In this document: positions 1-10,534 of the stretch, one piece after another
Layout: every line of letters starts with the position of its first letter
How positions within the stretch are numbered: position 1 is the first letter of the stretch
The notes under the pieces: generated by a model
What the model saw: only the letters and a program-made list of their open reading frames with translations
The model's database searches: none
Told to the model about the DNA's origin: nothing
Made by a program: the position numbers and the translations under genes
NCBI GenBank assembly: GCA_018969225.1
Contig: JAGWYS010000009.1
Coordinates: 1 to 35,803, forward strand
Length of the DNA stretch: 35,803 nucleotides
Origin: Gemmatimonadota bacterium
GTDB taxonomy: Bacteria > Gemmatimonadota > Gemmatimonadetes > Gemmatimonadales > Gemmatimonadaceae
Reading direction: 5' to 3'

Positions 1-1
1 C

Positions 2-628
2 GGTGACGTCTTCGACGTGCGGCGCCCCCTGTTTGTCTGGCGCGCCGCGCGGGTGGCGCCTGCCGCCGGGGCATGGCGCTTCGACCTGGAGATCATCACA
101 GGGGGCCGTCCGGCGGTGAGCTCCGGCGGGCTGGTGGACACGCTCTTCCGGCCGCCGGTGGACCTGCAGGCGAACACGTCATACCGATGGGCCGTGCGCG
201 CCTATCGCCCGGGAGGGGAGTCCGTGCGGGTGGCCAGCGCGGGGTCGTTCAGCATCGTGGATCCGCCGCTCCCCACCAGCACGCTCCTCTACCAGAACTT
301 CCCCAACCCCTTCCCGTCGGCATCGGGGTTCGCCACCTGCTTCTGGTTCGACGTCGGGGAGCCGGGGGCGCGCCTCCGGCTCGACATCCGCAATCTCCGG
401 GGGGAGTTCGTGCGCACCATCATTCCGGCCGAGGACGGGGTCGAGCGGTTTGCCGCGGGGCGGTACGGTCGCGGCGCGCCGGGGGCCGGGAGCAGCTGCG
501 ACAACCGCTTCACGTGGGATGGCACGGCTGCCGATGGTCGCACCGTGGACGCCGGCGTCTACCTCGCGCTGTTCACGGTGGACGGTGGCCGCCCGACGGT
601 GCGGCGCATCCTGTTCCGGGGACGCTGA
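2..628 (+). CDS. C-terminal part of a secreted protein with a FlgD-like / T9SS type A-like C-terminal module (5' truncated by window)
   Basis: Frame stays open to the window edge (GDVFDVRRPLFVW...). Motifs LYQNFPNPFP, LRLDIRNLRGEFVRTI, FTWDGTAADGRTVDAGVYLALF, ending RRILFRGR. Confidence 0.7.
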   Translation, partial: GDVFDVRRPLFVWRAARVAPAAGAWRFDLEIITGGRPAVSSGGLVDTLFRPPVDLQANTSYRWAVRAYRPGGESVRVASAGSFSIVDPPLPTSTLLYQNFPNPFPSASGFATCFWFDVGEPGARLRLDIRNLRGEFVRTIIPAEDGVERFAAGRYGRGAPGAGSSCDNRFTWDGTAADGRTVDAGVYLALFTVDGGRPTVRRILFRGR

Positions 629-694
629 GCCGGGGGCGCCTGTGGCGGGCTATATTGGGGCGTCTTCCTCCCCTTTGACCTCCGAGGCGGTTCC

Positions 695-1732
695 ATGCTG
701 GTCGTGATGTCCCCCCGCGCGCTCCCCGCCGACATCGAACGCGTCTGCGACGAGATCACCCGCCAGGGGTTCAAGCCACTCCCCATGCCCGGCGCCACGC
801 GCACGGCCATCGGCCTGCTCGGCGACGATGCCAAGGTGGACTGGGGGTATATCGAGGGGCTCCCCGGGGTGGCGAGCGTCCTCATCGTGCAGAAGCCGTT
901 CCGGCAGGCGGCGCGGGAATGGAAGCCGGAGAACACGGTGGTGGAGATCGCCCCCGGGGTGCGCTTCGGCGAGGGGCCCATCCCCGTGGTGGCGGGGCCC
1001 TGCTCGGTGGAGAGTGAGACCCAGATCCTGGAGGCCGCGCGCGCGGTGCGTGCAGCCGGCGCGGTGGCACTCCGCGGTGGCGCGTTCAAGCCGCGCTCCT
1101 CCCCGTACGCCTTCCAAGGGCTGGGCGTGCGCGGGCTGGAACTGCTGGCGCTGGCGCGCCGGGAAACGGGGCTGGCCATCGTGACCGAGGCCATGGACGA
1201 ACGCGGCGCCGACCTGGTGGCGGAGCATGCCGACTGCATCCAGATCGGCGCGCGCAACATGCAGAACTACGCGCTCCTCAAGCATGTGGGGCGGTTGGGG
1301 CGCCCCGTCCTCCTCAAGCGCGGGCTGTCCGCCACCATCAACGACCTGTTGCTCTCGGCCGAGTACATCCTGGCCGAGGGCAACGCGAATGTCATCCTGT
1401 GCGAACGGGGCGTGCGCACCTTTGACAGCGCCACCCGCAACATGTTCGACCTCACCGCCATCCCGGTGGTGCAAAAGCTGTCGCACCTGCCCATGGTGGC
1501 GGATCCCAGCCATGGCACGGGGCTCAGGGGCATGGTGACGCCCATGGCGCGCGCGGCCGTGGCGGCGGGAGCCGATGGCATCCTGGTGGAGGTGCACCCC
1601 GCCCCGGATCAGGCGCTCTCCGACGGCGCCCAGACGCTGTTCCCGGACCAGTTCGCCGAGCTGGTGCGCCAGCTCCGCGCCATCGCCGCGGCCATCGGAC
1701 GGGAGCTCGCCACGCTGCCTTCACCGGCGTAA
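695..1732 (+). CDS. aroF: 3-deoxy-7-phosphoheptulonate (DAHP) synthase, AroF/KdsA-type
   Basis: 345 aa; [77 protein letters not shown] are DAHP synthase signatures. Confidence 0.95.
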   Translation: MLVVMSPRALPADIERVCDEITRQGFKPLPMPGATRTAIGLLGDDAKVDWGYIEGLPGVASVLIVQKPFRQAAREWKPENTVVEIAPGVRFGEGPIPVVAGPCSVESETQILEAARAVRAAGAVALRGGAFKPRSSPYAFQGLGVRGLELLALARRETGLAIVTEAMDERGADLVAEHADCIQIGARNMQNYALLKHVGRLGRPVLLKRGLSATINDLLLSAEYILAEGNANVILCERGVRTFDSATRNMFDLTAIPVVQKLSHLPMVADPSHGTGLRGMVTPMARAAVAAGADGILVEVHPAPDQALSDGAQTLFPDQFAELVRQLRAIAAAIGRELATLPSPA

Positions 1733-1822
1733 GCCGGACGGCGCGCGCATGGTGCGCCGCGGCTGGCGCCGTGTCCGCCGCCACGCGGGGCACTTGGCGC
1801 GGTGGCGCGGGTATCTTGGATC

Positions 1823-2602
1823 ATGCACCTGATCCGCCGTGTCGTTCGGGCGTCCCGACCGGGGCGCCCCGTGAGGTGGCCGGTGGTGGCCGCCGCGTGC
1901 GCCCTGATCGCCACGGGCGCGCCACGCTCCGGAGCGGCCCAGGGGACCAATCCGGGCCCCGGGCCGGGAGGCCCCATGCCGGGGCCCTCTCCGGCGATGG
2001 CCCTCGCCGCCTATGAGCGGGTAGCCGCCACGTGGAGCGCCACGCGAAGCCTGGAGGCGCGCTTCGAACAGCAGGTGATCAACGCGTTGGTGGGGCGCAC
2101 CGCCACCTCGCGGGGGGTCTTTCGGCAGCAGCGTCCCAACAAGGTGGCCATCACCTTCACGGATCCGGCGGGCGACCAGGTGGTGGGGGACGGACGGTCG
2201 CTGTGGGTCTACCTCCCCAGTAGCGCCCCGGGGCAGGTGCTGAAGCTCCCCGCCGACGCGGACGGTGCGGTGGTGGCCGACCTGTTGTCGCAACTGCTGG
2301 AGACGCCGCGGCAGGCGTTCCAGGTGGGGGGCGGCGAAGCCGTCGAGGTGCTGGGGCGCCCCACGCGACGGGTGGTGCTCCAGCCGCGGTCGGGCGCGCG
2401 AGTCCCCTTCACGCGCGCGGTGCTGTGGCTGGATGAAGGGGCGTCGCGCCCGCTCCGGGTGCAAGTGGCCGATCCGCAGGGCGTGGAGCGCACCATCACG
2501 CTCACCAGCTGGCAGGCCGACGCAACGCTGCCGGCCGACGCGTTCCGCTTCGTGCCCCCCCGGGGGGTGCGAGTCGTGACCTCGCTGCCTGGCGGCGTGT
2601 AG
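1823..2602 (+). CDS. lolA: Outer-membrane lipoprotein carrier protein LolA family
   Basis: N-terminal signal region, then SLEARFEQQV...GVFRQQRPNKVAITFTDPAGDQVVGDGRSLWVYLPSS, typical LolA-like pattern. Start taken at ATG 1823 (MHLIRR). Confidence 0.8.
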   Translation: MHLIRRVVRASRPGRPVRWPVVAAACALIATGAPRSGAAQGTNPGPGPGGPMPGPSPAMALAAYERVAATWSATRSLEARFEQQVINALVGRTATSRGVFRQQRPNKVAITFTDPAGDQVVGDGRSLWVYLPSSAPGQVLKLPADADGAVVADLLSQLLETPRQAFQVGGGEAVEVLGRPTRRVVLQPRSGARVPFTRAVLWLDEGASRPLRVQVADPQGVERTITLTSWQADATLPADAFRFVPPRGVRVVTSLPGGV

Positions 2603-2631
2603 GACCCGATTCTCCGCGAGCATCCGGGGGT

Positions 2632-2654
2632 GGGAAGGGCGCGTCGCCCTCCCC
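2632..2654. terminator. Candidate bidirectional hairpin between convergent lolA and S41 protease genes
   Basis: gggaagggcg-cgt-cgccctcccc: 10-bp stem with one mismatch, 3-nt loop, in the convergent intergenic gap. No clear T-tract. Confidence 0.45.
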
Positions 2655-2666
2655 GCCCGGCCGTGG

Positions 2667-4280
2667 TCAGGGGGGGGACTTCGGGAAGGCGTCGGCCGGC
2701 ATCCGCGCCTGCTGCAGCAGCGATGCGGCGCGCAGGAGCGCGGCATCGTCGCGACTGCGCCGCCGGAACTCCCCGTCGGCGCCAAACGCCACCCGTGCCA
2801 TCTCGTAGCCCAGCGACCGCGCCACCCACGGCGCGGCCCCGTCAAAGACGGCCTTGGGGGGCGCCACGCCGCGACGCTCGAGGTCGCGGTAGACGGCCGC
2901 CAGCATGGCCGCCGTGACGGAGTCATCGGGGGTGCGCATGCGCGACCGCTCCTGCTGCGCCTGACGGGCCAGCGCGTCGCGATAGGCCCCGAAGTGGCGC
3001 CCCATCGCGCGGGCCAGCACCTGCACCGGCAGGGGCAGCGCCGAGTCGCCCACCGCCACGTCGGGGCTGATGCCGCCACCGCCGACCACGGTGCGTCCCC
3101 CCGCCGTGCGGAAGCGCGGCCGAATGGTGTCGGTGCGGGCCGCATCCTCTCCGGCGCCCGAATCGGCTGAAGGGGGGGCCGGCGGATTGATGCTGCGACC
3201 GAGGGGCGTGTACCACCGGGCCGTGGTCAGCCGCAGGGCTCCTCCTGCCGTGAGGGGATACACCTGCTGCGCGCTCCCCTTGCCGAAGGTGGTGGCGCCC
3301 ACCACCACGGCGCGGTCATGGTCCTGAAGGGCGCCGGCCACGATTTCCGAGGCGCTGGCGCTGGCGCGGTCCACGAGCACGGCCAGCGGCAGGGTGGGCC
3401 AGCGCTGGGGCTGGCTGTCCGCAAAGACCTGGGGCGGTACCCCAGGCCGACCGCGCAGCTCGACGATCTGCTGTCCGCGATCGAGGAACAGGTCGGCCAC
3501 CGCCACCCCCTGCTCGAGCAGCCCGCCGGGATTGCCCCGGAGGTCCAGCACCAGCGCGCGCGCGCCCAGCCGCACCACCGAATCCACCGCGGCCGCCACC
3601 TCGGGCGCCGTCTGCGCACTGAAGGCGTTGACGTCCACGTACCCCACGCCGCCCGGAAACAGCGCGACATGCTGGACGGCACGCCAGTGCACGGCATCCC
3701 GCACCAACGTGAAGGAGAGCGGCTGGCCTCCCCGATCGACCGTGAGGGCCACGGACGAGCCGGCGGGGCCGCGAATGGCCCGCAGGACCTCCTCCAAGGT
3801 CCAGCCGACGGTGGACTCGCCACCCACGGCCACGACGCGATCGCCGGGCTGCATGCCGGCCAGGTGGGAGGGCGCCCCTGGCGCCGTCTCGATGACCACC
3901 GGCCATCCATCACGGACGTCCACCTGCAACCCCACGCCGGCGTACGTGCCGGCGATCCGCTCGTTCAGCCGCCGCACCCGGGATTCGGACAACAGGACGG
4001 TATAGGGGTCGTCGAGCTCCCGCAGCACACCGCGCGCGGCGCGCGCGAAGAGCGCGCTGTCGGTCAGCGTGTCCACGTACCGGTTGCGGATGGTGGAGAA
4101 GACCTGTTCAAACAGCTGGGGCCCCGCCACCGGCCGTCGCCTCGGCTGGGGTACCTCGGCCAGGTCGCGGCCCACCCACCACCCACCAAAAGCCAGCAGG
4201 GCCAGGAACGCCCCGCCAGCGGCCAAGGCCCGTCCGCGCCGGCGCGGCGCGCCGGGAGTTGCCGGAAGCTCGTCAGGCAC
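2667..4280 (-). CDS. S41 family C-terminal processing peptidase (CtpA/Prc-like) with PDZ domain
   Basis: N-terminal TM segment; PDZ GVGLQVDVRDGWPVVIETAPGAPSHLAGMQPGDRVVAVGG; catalytic region ALVLDLRGNPGGLLEQGVAVADLFL, DRASASASEIVAGALQDHDRAVVVGATTFGKGSAQ. GTG start at 4280 overlaps the tmk stop. Confidence 0.92.
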   Translation of the reverse strand: MPDELPATPGAPRRRGRALAAGGAFLALLAFGGWWVGRDLAEVPQPRRRPVAGPQLFEQVFSTIRNRYVDTLTDSALFARAARGVLRELDDPYTVLLSESRVRRLNERIAGTYAGVGLQVDVRDGWPVVIETAPGAPSHLAGMQPGDRVVAVGGESTVGWTLEEVLRAIRGPAGSSVALTVDRGGQPLSFTLVRDAVHWRAVQHVALFPGGVGYVDVNAFSAQTAPEVAAAVDSVVRLGARALVLDLRGNPGGLLEQGVAVADLFLDRGQQIVELRGRPGVPPQVFADSQPQRWPTLPLAVLVDRASASASEIVAGALQDHDRAVVVGATTFGKGSAQQVYPLTAGGALRLTTARWYTPLGRSINPPAPPSADSGAGEDAARTDTIRPRFRTAGGRTVVGGGGISPDVAVGDSALPLPVQVLARAMGRHFGAYRDALARQAQQERSRMRTPDDSVTAAMLAAVYRDLERRGVAPPKAVFDGAAPWVARSLGYEMARVAFGADGEFRRRSRDDAALLRAASLLQQARMPADAFPKSPP

Positions 4281-4974
4281 GTGAGGCCGCTCCCGCCGCC
4301 ATGGCGTCGACGTTGACCGGCACCACGCCCTCGAGCGCACGGCGGCACCGCGCCGTGACCTCGTCCGGCGTCCCCGAGGCGTCCACCCCGGTCACCGGCC
4401 CCACCTCGGGGTGCGCCGCCTGCCACGCGGGGTGCAGCGCCTCGGCAAACGCGGCCTCGACCCGCGCGTGAAACGCCAAGTCCTCCCGCTCCATCCGATC
4501 CGCGCCGCCGCGCGCGCGGGCGCGATCCAACGCATGCGGCAGCGGCAGCCGCAGCACCAGGGTGCGGTCGGGGACGAGCCCGTCGGTGGCGACGGCATTG
4601 ATGGCGCGCAGGGCAGGCACCGGGATGCCGCGACCCGCCCCCTGGTACGCATACGTGGACAGCAGGAACCGATCCACCAGCACCACCGCTCCTCGAGCCA
4701 GCGCCGGGCGGACGACCTCGCGCACCAGCTGCGCCCGGGACGCCGCAAACAGGAGGGCCTCGGCCTCAGGCGCCAACGCCGCCTCCGGATCCAGCAGCAG
4801 CGCGCGCACCCGGTCCCCGGCCGCCGTTCCCCCGGGTTCCCGCACGGCCACCACGTCGTGCCCATCCGCCCGCAGCGCCGCGCCGACCCGCTCCCACTGG
4901 GTGGTCTTTCCCACCCCTTCCCCGCCCTCGAGGACCAGCAGGCGCCCCCGCCCCTCGCGCACGGCCCCGGTCAC
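4273..4974 (-). CDS. tmk: Thymidylate kinase
   Basis: P-loop LLVLEGGEGVGKTTQWERV; VREPGGTAAGDRVRALLLD; VLVDRFLLSTYAYQGAGRG. GTG start at 4974 overlaps the upstream stop by 4 nt. Confidence 0.93.
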   Translation of the reverse strand: MTGAVREGRGRLLVLEGGEGVGKTTQWERVGAALRADGHDVVAVREPGGTAAGDRVRALLLDPEAALAPEAEALLFAASRAQLVREVVRPALARGAVVLVDRFLLSTYAYQGAGRGIPVPALRAINAVATDGLVPDRTLVLRLPLPHALDRARARGGADRMEREDLAFHARVEAAFAEALHPAWQAAHPEVGPVTGVDASGTPDEVTARCRRALEGVVPVNVDAMAAGAASRA

Positions 4975-5321
4975 GCGAGGATGATCGGGCTGGCGGCCCC
5001 GGTGCGGATGCCCTCGCTGATCCACTGGTTCACGCGCAGCATCAGCTTGTCGAAGTTCTCCTGCGCCGCCACCGCCCGCTGGTAGGCGGGGTTCCCCTGC
5101 ACCTGCTGCAGCAGGTCATCCAGCTGCGCTTCGGCCTCTTCCGGGGGGTGCCCGCCACGGTCGATCACCGATTGCGCCTCCTTGCGGATCTGCTCCATCT
5201 GGCGGAGGATCGTCGCCGCCTCGCGGTCGTTGCCCAGCGCCTCGCTGGTGCGCCGCATGGCCTTGTACTCCTCACTCTGGCCGATGCTCCGGCCGAGGTC
5301 CTTCGCCTTGTCTTCGAGCAT
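4971..5321 (-). CDS. YlbF/YmcA-family protein (com_ylbF domain)
   Basis: MLEDKAKDLGRSIGQSEEYKAMRRTSEALGNDREAATILRQMEQIRKEAQ...NPAYQRAVAAQENFDKLMLRVNQWI matches the helical YlbF pattern. Confidence 0.75.
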   Translation of the reverse strand: MLEDKAKDLGRSIGQSEEYKAMRRTSEALGNDREAATILRQMEQIRKEAQSVIDRGGHPPEEAEAQLDDLLQQVQGNPAYQRAVAAQENFDKLMLRVNQWISEGIRTGAASPIILA

Positions 5322-5343
5322 GCGTGCGCCCTCCCGGGGGCGT

Positions 5344-6278
5344 TCAGGGTGTCGTGAAGGAATCCGTCGCGTCGCCGGGGAGCCCGGCACGACGCGCCAC
5401 CAGCACACGGTCGCGACCAGCGAGGTCACGGACCAACCGCTCGACGGTCAGCCCCGCCCCGCGGGCCAGCGCCGCCGTGTCCGCCGCGCGTCGGGCGTCC
5501 ACTTCCAGCACCAACCAGCCGCCAGGCTCGAGGTGCGCGGCCGCCCCGGCACACAGGGCCCGATACCGGGCCATGCCGCCGTCCGCCGCGAACAGTGCCA
5601 CCGGCGGTTCCCAGTCGCGCACGCCGGCCGACAGCGCCGTCGCCTCGTCATACGCAATGTACGGTGGGTTGGCGACAATGATGCGCGCGCGGACACCGGC
5701 GAGCGGCGCGTAGTCCGCCCCCAGGCGAAACTCGACCGGCGCCATCGGGCGCCCGGTCGGGGGGCGGCGGGCCACGGCGTCAGCGTTGACGCGGGCCACC
5801 TCCAGCGCGTCGGCGGACACGTCCGTGGCGATGACCCGGGCTAACGCCCCCTCGGTCGCCAGGCTGAGCGCGATGGCCCCTGAGCCGGTGCCCACATCCA
5901 CCGCCACCCCGCCGGGGTGGGCGACCACGCACGCCAGAGCCTCCTCCACCACCCCCTCGGTCTCGGGGCGGGGGATCAACACCCGGGGATCCACCCGAAG
6001 CTCCAAGTGCCGGAACGCGGCCGTCCCCACGCAGTAGGCCAGCGGCTCGCCGGCGGCCCGCCGCACGGCGGCCGCCTCCACGCGCGCCACCGCCTCCGGC
6101 GTGAGGTCGTCGTCGGCCGACCGCCAGGCGGCGGGGGCGCGCCCCAGCACCGCGTCCACCAGCCAGCGCGCCTCGCGCGCGGCATCGGCGCGCACCTCCG
6201 GTTCGAGGCGGGGCGCCTGCGCCAGCCGCGCCGCCACGGCGGCGCGCAGCCCGGACAGGGTCGGGGGCGCCGCCACCG

Positions 6279-6282
<4 letters not shown>
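5344..6282 (-). CDS. prmC: Peptide chain release factor N5-glutamine methyltransferase
   Basis: VLIPRPETEGVVEEAL, VDVGTGSGAIALSLA, IIVANPPYIA (NPPY motif), directly downstream of prfA. GTG start at 6282 gives a 4-nt overlap with the prfA stop. Confidence 0.93.
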
Positions 6283-7349
<1,067 letters not shown>

Positions 7350-7520
7350 GCGGGGGCGGTGCGGGGAATGGGCGCGGGGCGCGACGGCGCACCTGCGCGA
7401 CGGCGCACCGGAACGGCGCGGAGGAACCGGGGCACGTGTCGTGCAACGCCACGCCCGGACCGGGGAGCGCGACTCCCGTCAGCCGCAGCCTCACCCAACG
7501 CGCCACGACAGCCGGATGCC

Positions 7521-8258
7521 GTGAAAGATAACGACCGCCACCCTGCGGCCGGCATCCCCGGCCTTCCCCTGGATCGCGTGGCCGAACTGCTGGCCACCGC
7601 GCCGCTGTTCCGCGAGCTCGACCGGGACGCGCTGCGCGCGCTGGCGCTGCGGGCCCGCGAGCAGAAGGTGCCGGCCGGGACCGTGGTGGTGGCGGCGGGG
7701 GAGCCGCCCGAGTGGCTGTCGCTGCTGCGCAGCGGGCGTGCGGAACTGTCGGTGCCCGCCGACGCCGGCGGCGGGGCGGTGCGGTTGCAGGAGCTGCACC
7801 CCGGGGCAGTGCTGGGCGAGCTGTCGATGCTGACCGGGCGGGCCGCGCTCACCCAGGTGGTGGCCACCGCGCCGGCCACCCTGCTGCAGCTGCGGCGCAG
7901 CGACCTGCGCCGCGTGGTGGACGAACAGCCGCGCGTGGCGTGGCACCTGGTGCGCGAGCTCGCCCGCCGCCTGCAACGCGCCGACGCCACCATCGGCAGC
8001 CTGGTGCTCCTGGATGCGCCGGGGCGCGTGGCGCGGCTGCTGCTGGAGCAGGCGCCCGCCGGAGAGCCGGCGCCGCTGGTGCGGCCCTTCACGCATCGGG
8101 CCATCGCGCGGCAGGTGGGGGCGCGCCGGGAGACCGTGACGCGCGCCCTGACCCGCTTCCGGGCGGCGGGGTACATCCGGACGGACCGGCGCCAGATCAC
8201 CATCACCAACCGGGGGGCGTTGGAGGCGCTGGCCACCCCGCGTGGGCGGACCCGCTGA
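7521..8258 (+). CDS. Crp/Fnr family transcriptional regulator
   Basis: cNMP-binding fold (LFRELDRDALRALALRAREQKVPAGTVVVAAGEPPEWLSLLRSGRAEL...GAVLGELSMLTG) and Crp-type HTH (IARQVGARRETVTRALTRFRAAGYI). GTG start assumed. Confidence 0.88.
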   Translation: MKDNDRHPAAGIPGLPLDRVAELLATAPLFRELDRDALRALALRAREQKVPAGTVVVAAGEPPEWLSLLRSGRAELSVPADAGGGAVRLQELHPGAVLGELSMLTGRAALTQVVATAPATLLQLRRSDLRRVVDEQPRVAWHLVRELARRLQRADATIGSLVLLDAPGRVARLLLEQAPAGEPAPLVRPFTHRAIARQVGARRETVTRALTRFRAAGYIRTDRRQITITNRGALEALATPRGRTR

Positions 8259-8282
8259 CTGGCACGGGTGCCGCGCCGACGG

Positions 8283-9878
8283 TCAGGGGAGCGGCGCCCC
8301 CCACCCTCCGCCTCCAGGCGTCTCGATCGTGAGGCAGTCGCCCGGTTGCATGGTCACGCGGCACTTGGCCGGGAGCACCGCGTCATTGAGGCGGTTGATG
8401 CCACAGGCGCCTGGCAGGCCGCCGGCGGCGCCGGGGGGCGGGCGGCGACGCCGCTCGGACAGCACGGTGGCCACGCACGGCTCCAGCGCCTCGTAGCAGC
8501 GCACCACGCCGTCCCCGCCGCGGTGCCGCCCCTCCCCCCCGCTGCCGCGCCGCACCGCATAGGCCGCGACCCGCAGGGGATACGCCCGCTCCAGCGCCTC
8601 GACAGGGGTATTGCGGGTGTTGCTCATCCCCACGTGCACCGCCGAAGGCCCTGGGCCGGCAGCGCTTGCCCCCTGCCCGCCGCCCAAGGTCTCGTAGAAG
8701 CTCCATCCGGGAGCGCCCAGCGTGACGTTGTTCATGGTCCCCTGCCCAGCCGCCGGGATGGCCAGCCCCTCCACACCCCGCGACGCCGCCGCGCGAGCCA
8801 GCGCGGCCAGGCAGGTGTCGGTGAGCCGCTGTGACAGCTCCACGTTGCCGGCCGCCACCGCACTGGGGCGCCGCGCATTGGCCACGCAGTCCACGGGGAT
8901 CGACAGGCGCAGGGCGCGGGCGATGCCGTCGTTGACGGGCACTTCATCATCGCACAGCACCCGCAGCACGAACACCGCCGCGGCCCGGGCCACGGCGGCC
9001 GGCGCATTGACATTGCCGGGCACAGCCGGGCTGGTCCCCGTCAGGTCGAGGTGCAGTGTCGCCTCCCGCACCGACGCCCGCACCACCACCGGGATCTCCC
9101 GGTCACCGACACCGTCCCCTTCCAGTGCGTCTTCGGCCGTCCCGTCGGCCCCCTCCAGCCCCGCCAGGCGGGCGCGCACGCGCCGTTCGGTGTAGTCCAG
9201 CAGCGCGTCGATGGCGCGGGTCAGGGGCCCGCCACCCAGCCGCCGGTGTAGCGCCCGCCACCCCTCGCGCCCCGCCGCACAGGCGGCGCGCTGGGCGCGC
9301 AGGTCGCCATCGCGCTCGGCCGGCGTGCGCACGTTGGCGAGCAGCAGGCGGCGCACATCGTCCTGGGGGCGCCCGGCACGCTCCAGGCGCACGGGCGGCA
9401 CGATGATCCCCTCCTGGTACAGCTCGGTGGCGCCGAAGGGCATGCTCCCCGGGCTCATCCCCCCCACGTCGGCATGGTGCGCCCGCACGGCGGCGTACCC
9501 GATGACGGCCGTCGGATCGCCGGGATCGGCGATGGCCTCGACCATCGTGAGGTCGGGGAGGTGCGATCCCCCATGGGCGGGATCGTTGAGCAGGAACAGG
9601 TCGCCCGCCTCGGCACCCGCCGCGCGTACGGCCGCCACCGCCTCGGGCATGGCCCCCAGATGCACGGGAATGTGGGCCGCCTGCGCCACCATCCGACCGG
9701 CGGCGTCGAAGAGCGCGCAGGAGGCGTCGCGCCGCTCACGGATGTTGGGGGAGAGGGCGCTGCGCTCCAGCAACGTCCCCATCTCCTCGGCCAGCATGGC
9801 CACCCCCTGCGCAAAGACGGTGAGCTCCAGCGGATCGAAGCGATCGGCCAGGGCCGGTTCGGCGACGTCGCCCGTCAT
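8283..9878 (-). CDS. hyuB: Hydantoinase B / oxoprolinase family subunit (HyuB)
   Basis: 531 aa; DPLELTVFAQGVAMLAEEMGTLLERSALSPNIRERRDASCALFDAAGRMVAQAAHIPVHLGAM, NDPAHGGSHLPDLTM, C-terminal GDCLTIETPGGGGWGAP. Confidence 0.93.
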   Translation of the reverse strand: MTGDVAEPALADRFDPLELTVFAQGVAMLAEEMGTLLERSALSPNIRERRDASCALFDAAGRMVAQAAHIPVHLGAMPEAVAAVRAAGAEAGDLFLLNDPAHGGSHLPDLTMVEAIADPGDPTAVIGYAAVRAHHADVGGMSPGSMPFGATELYQEGIIVPPVRLERAGRPQDDVRRLLLANVRTPAERDGDLRAQRAACAAGREGWRALHRRLGGGPLTRAIDALLDYTERRVRARLAGLEGADGTAEDALEGDGVGDREIPVVVRASVREATLHLDLTGTSPAVPGNVNAPAAVARAAAVFVLRVLCDDEVPVNDGIARALRLSIPVDCVANARRPSAVAAGNVELSQRLTDTCLAALARAAASRGVEGLAIPAAGQGTMNNVTLGAPGWSFYETLGGGQGASAAGPGPSAVHVGMSNTRNTPVEALERAYPLRVAAYAVRRGSGGEGRHRGGDGVVRCYEALEPCVATVLSERRRRPPPGAAGGLPGACGINRLNDAVLPAKCRVTMQPGDCLTIETPGGGGWGAPLP

Positions 9879-10534
9879 GTGCCCCCCGGTGTGGAGATGG
9901 GCCGTGCGCCATGCGGCAGGCCGGCGCGGTGCAACGCCTCCTCGCAGCGCGCCATCCAGAGGGCCTGCAGCTCCGCCATGCGCGCCCCGCGCCCTCGGTC
10001 AGGAGCCATGGACAGGAGCCCCTGCGCCGATGGGTGCGGCAGTGGTGCCAGCACCAGCCCCTGGGAGCCCTCGGTGTCCATCACCCGGGCCATGGTGCGT
10101 GCCGCCACCCGCCCCAGCGCCACCACGCCCTGCACTCCCCGGGCGCGCAGCGCCGTCAGGTCGCGGTCGAGCCGGGAGAGGTTGGCCGGCCCCTCCAGCT
10201 CCGCGCGCGTGGGGGCGCGGAAGCGGTGTCCGTCATTGGTGGGACAGGCAGGCCAGGCGTTACCCACGGCCACCCCGTGCAGCAGCGGCTCCAACCCGTC
10301 GGCCGCCAGCCGGGCGCCATCCCACGGCCCGTCAGCGACCCTGGCTGGCACCGTGGCAGCGCCCACGCGCTCCAGCACGGCATAGAGCAACGCCCCCGCC
10401 GCATCACCCCAGAACGGGATGCCGCTCTTGTCGGCGCCACGCGGTCCCGGCGCCTCTCCCACCACCAGCACGTGCACCGGGCCGGTGGACGGGGCATGCA
10501 TGGGCACCGCGGCGCCGCGGATGCGCCCGCTCAC
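9875..10534 (-). CDS. Uracil-DNA glycosylase superfamily protein (UDG-like, no complete Fe-S cysteine set)
   Basis: HVLVVGEAPGPRGADKSGIPFWGDAAGALLYAVLERVG (motif A type), GNAWPACPTNDGHRFRAPTRAEL, VVALGRVAA, LPHPSAQGL (motif B type). Start chosen at GTG 10534 (4-nt overlap with hyuA). Confidence 0.78.
   Translation of the reverse strand: MSGRIRGAAVPMHAPSTGPVHVLVVGEAPGPRGADKSGIPFWGDAAGALLYAVLERVGAATVPARVADGPWDGARLAADGLEPLLHGVAVGNAWPACPTNDGHRFRAPTRAELEGPANLSRLDRDLTALRARGVQGVVALGRVAARTMARVMDTEGSQGLVLAPLPHPSAQGLLSMAPDRGRGARMAELQALWMARCEEALHRAGLPHGARPISTPGGT

Noticed and set aside
1721-3145. 474-aa minus-strand ORF across lolA and the S41 gene end
   Set aside because: Composition is frame-shift-like (R/P/A-rich) and conflicts with lolA and the protease, both strongly supported.
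8261-8272. ggcac-gg-gtgcc hairpin between Crp/Fnr and hyuB stops as a terminator
   Set aside because: Stem of only 5 bp with no T-tract. Too weak to call in this GC-rich background.
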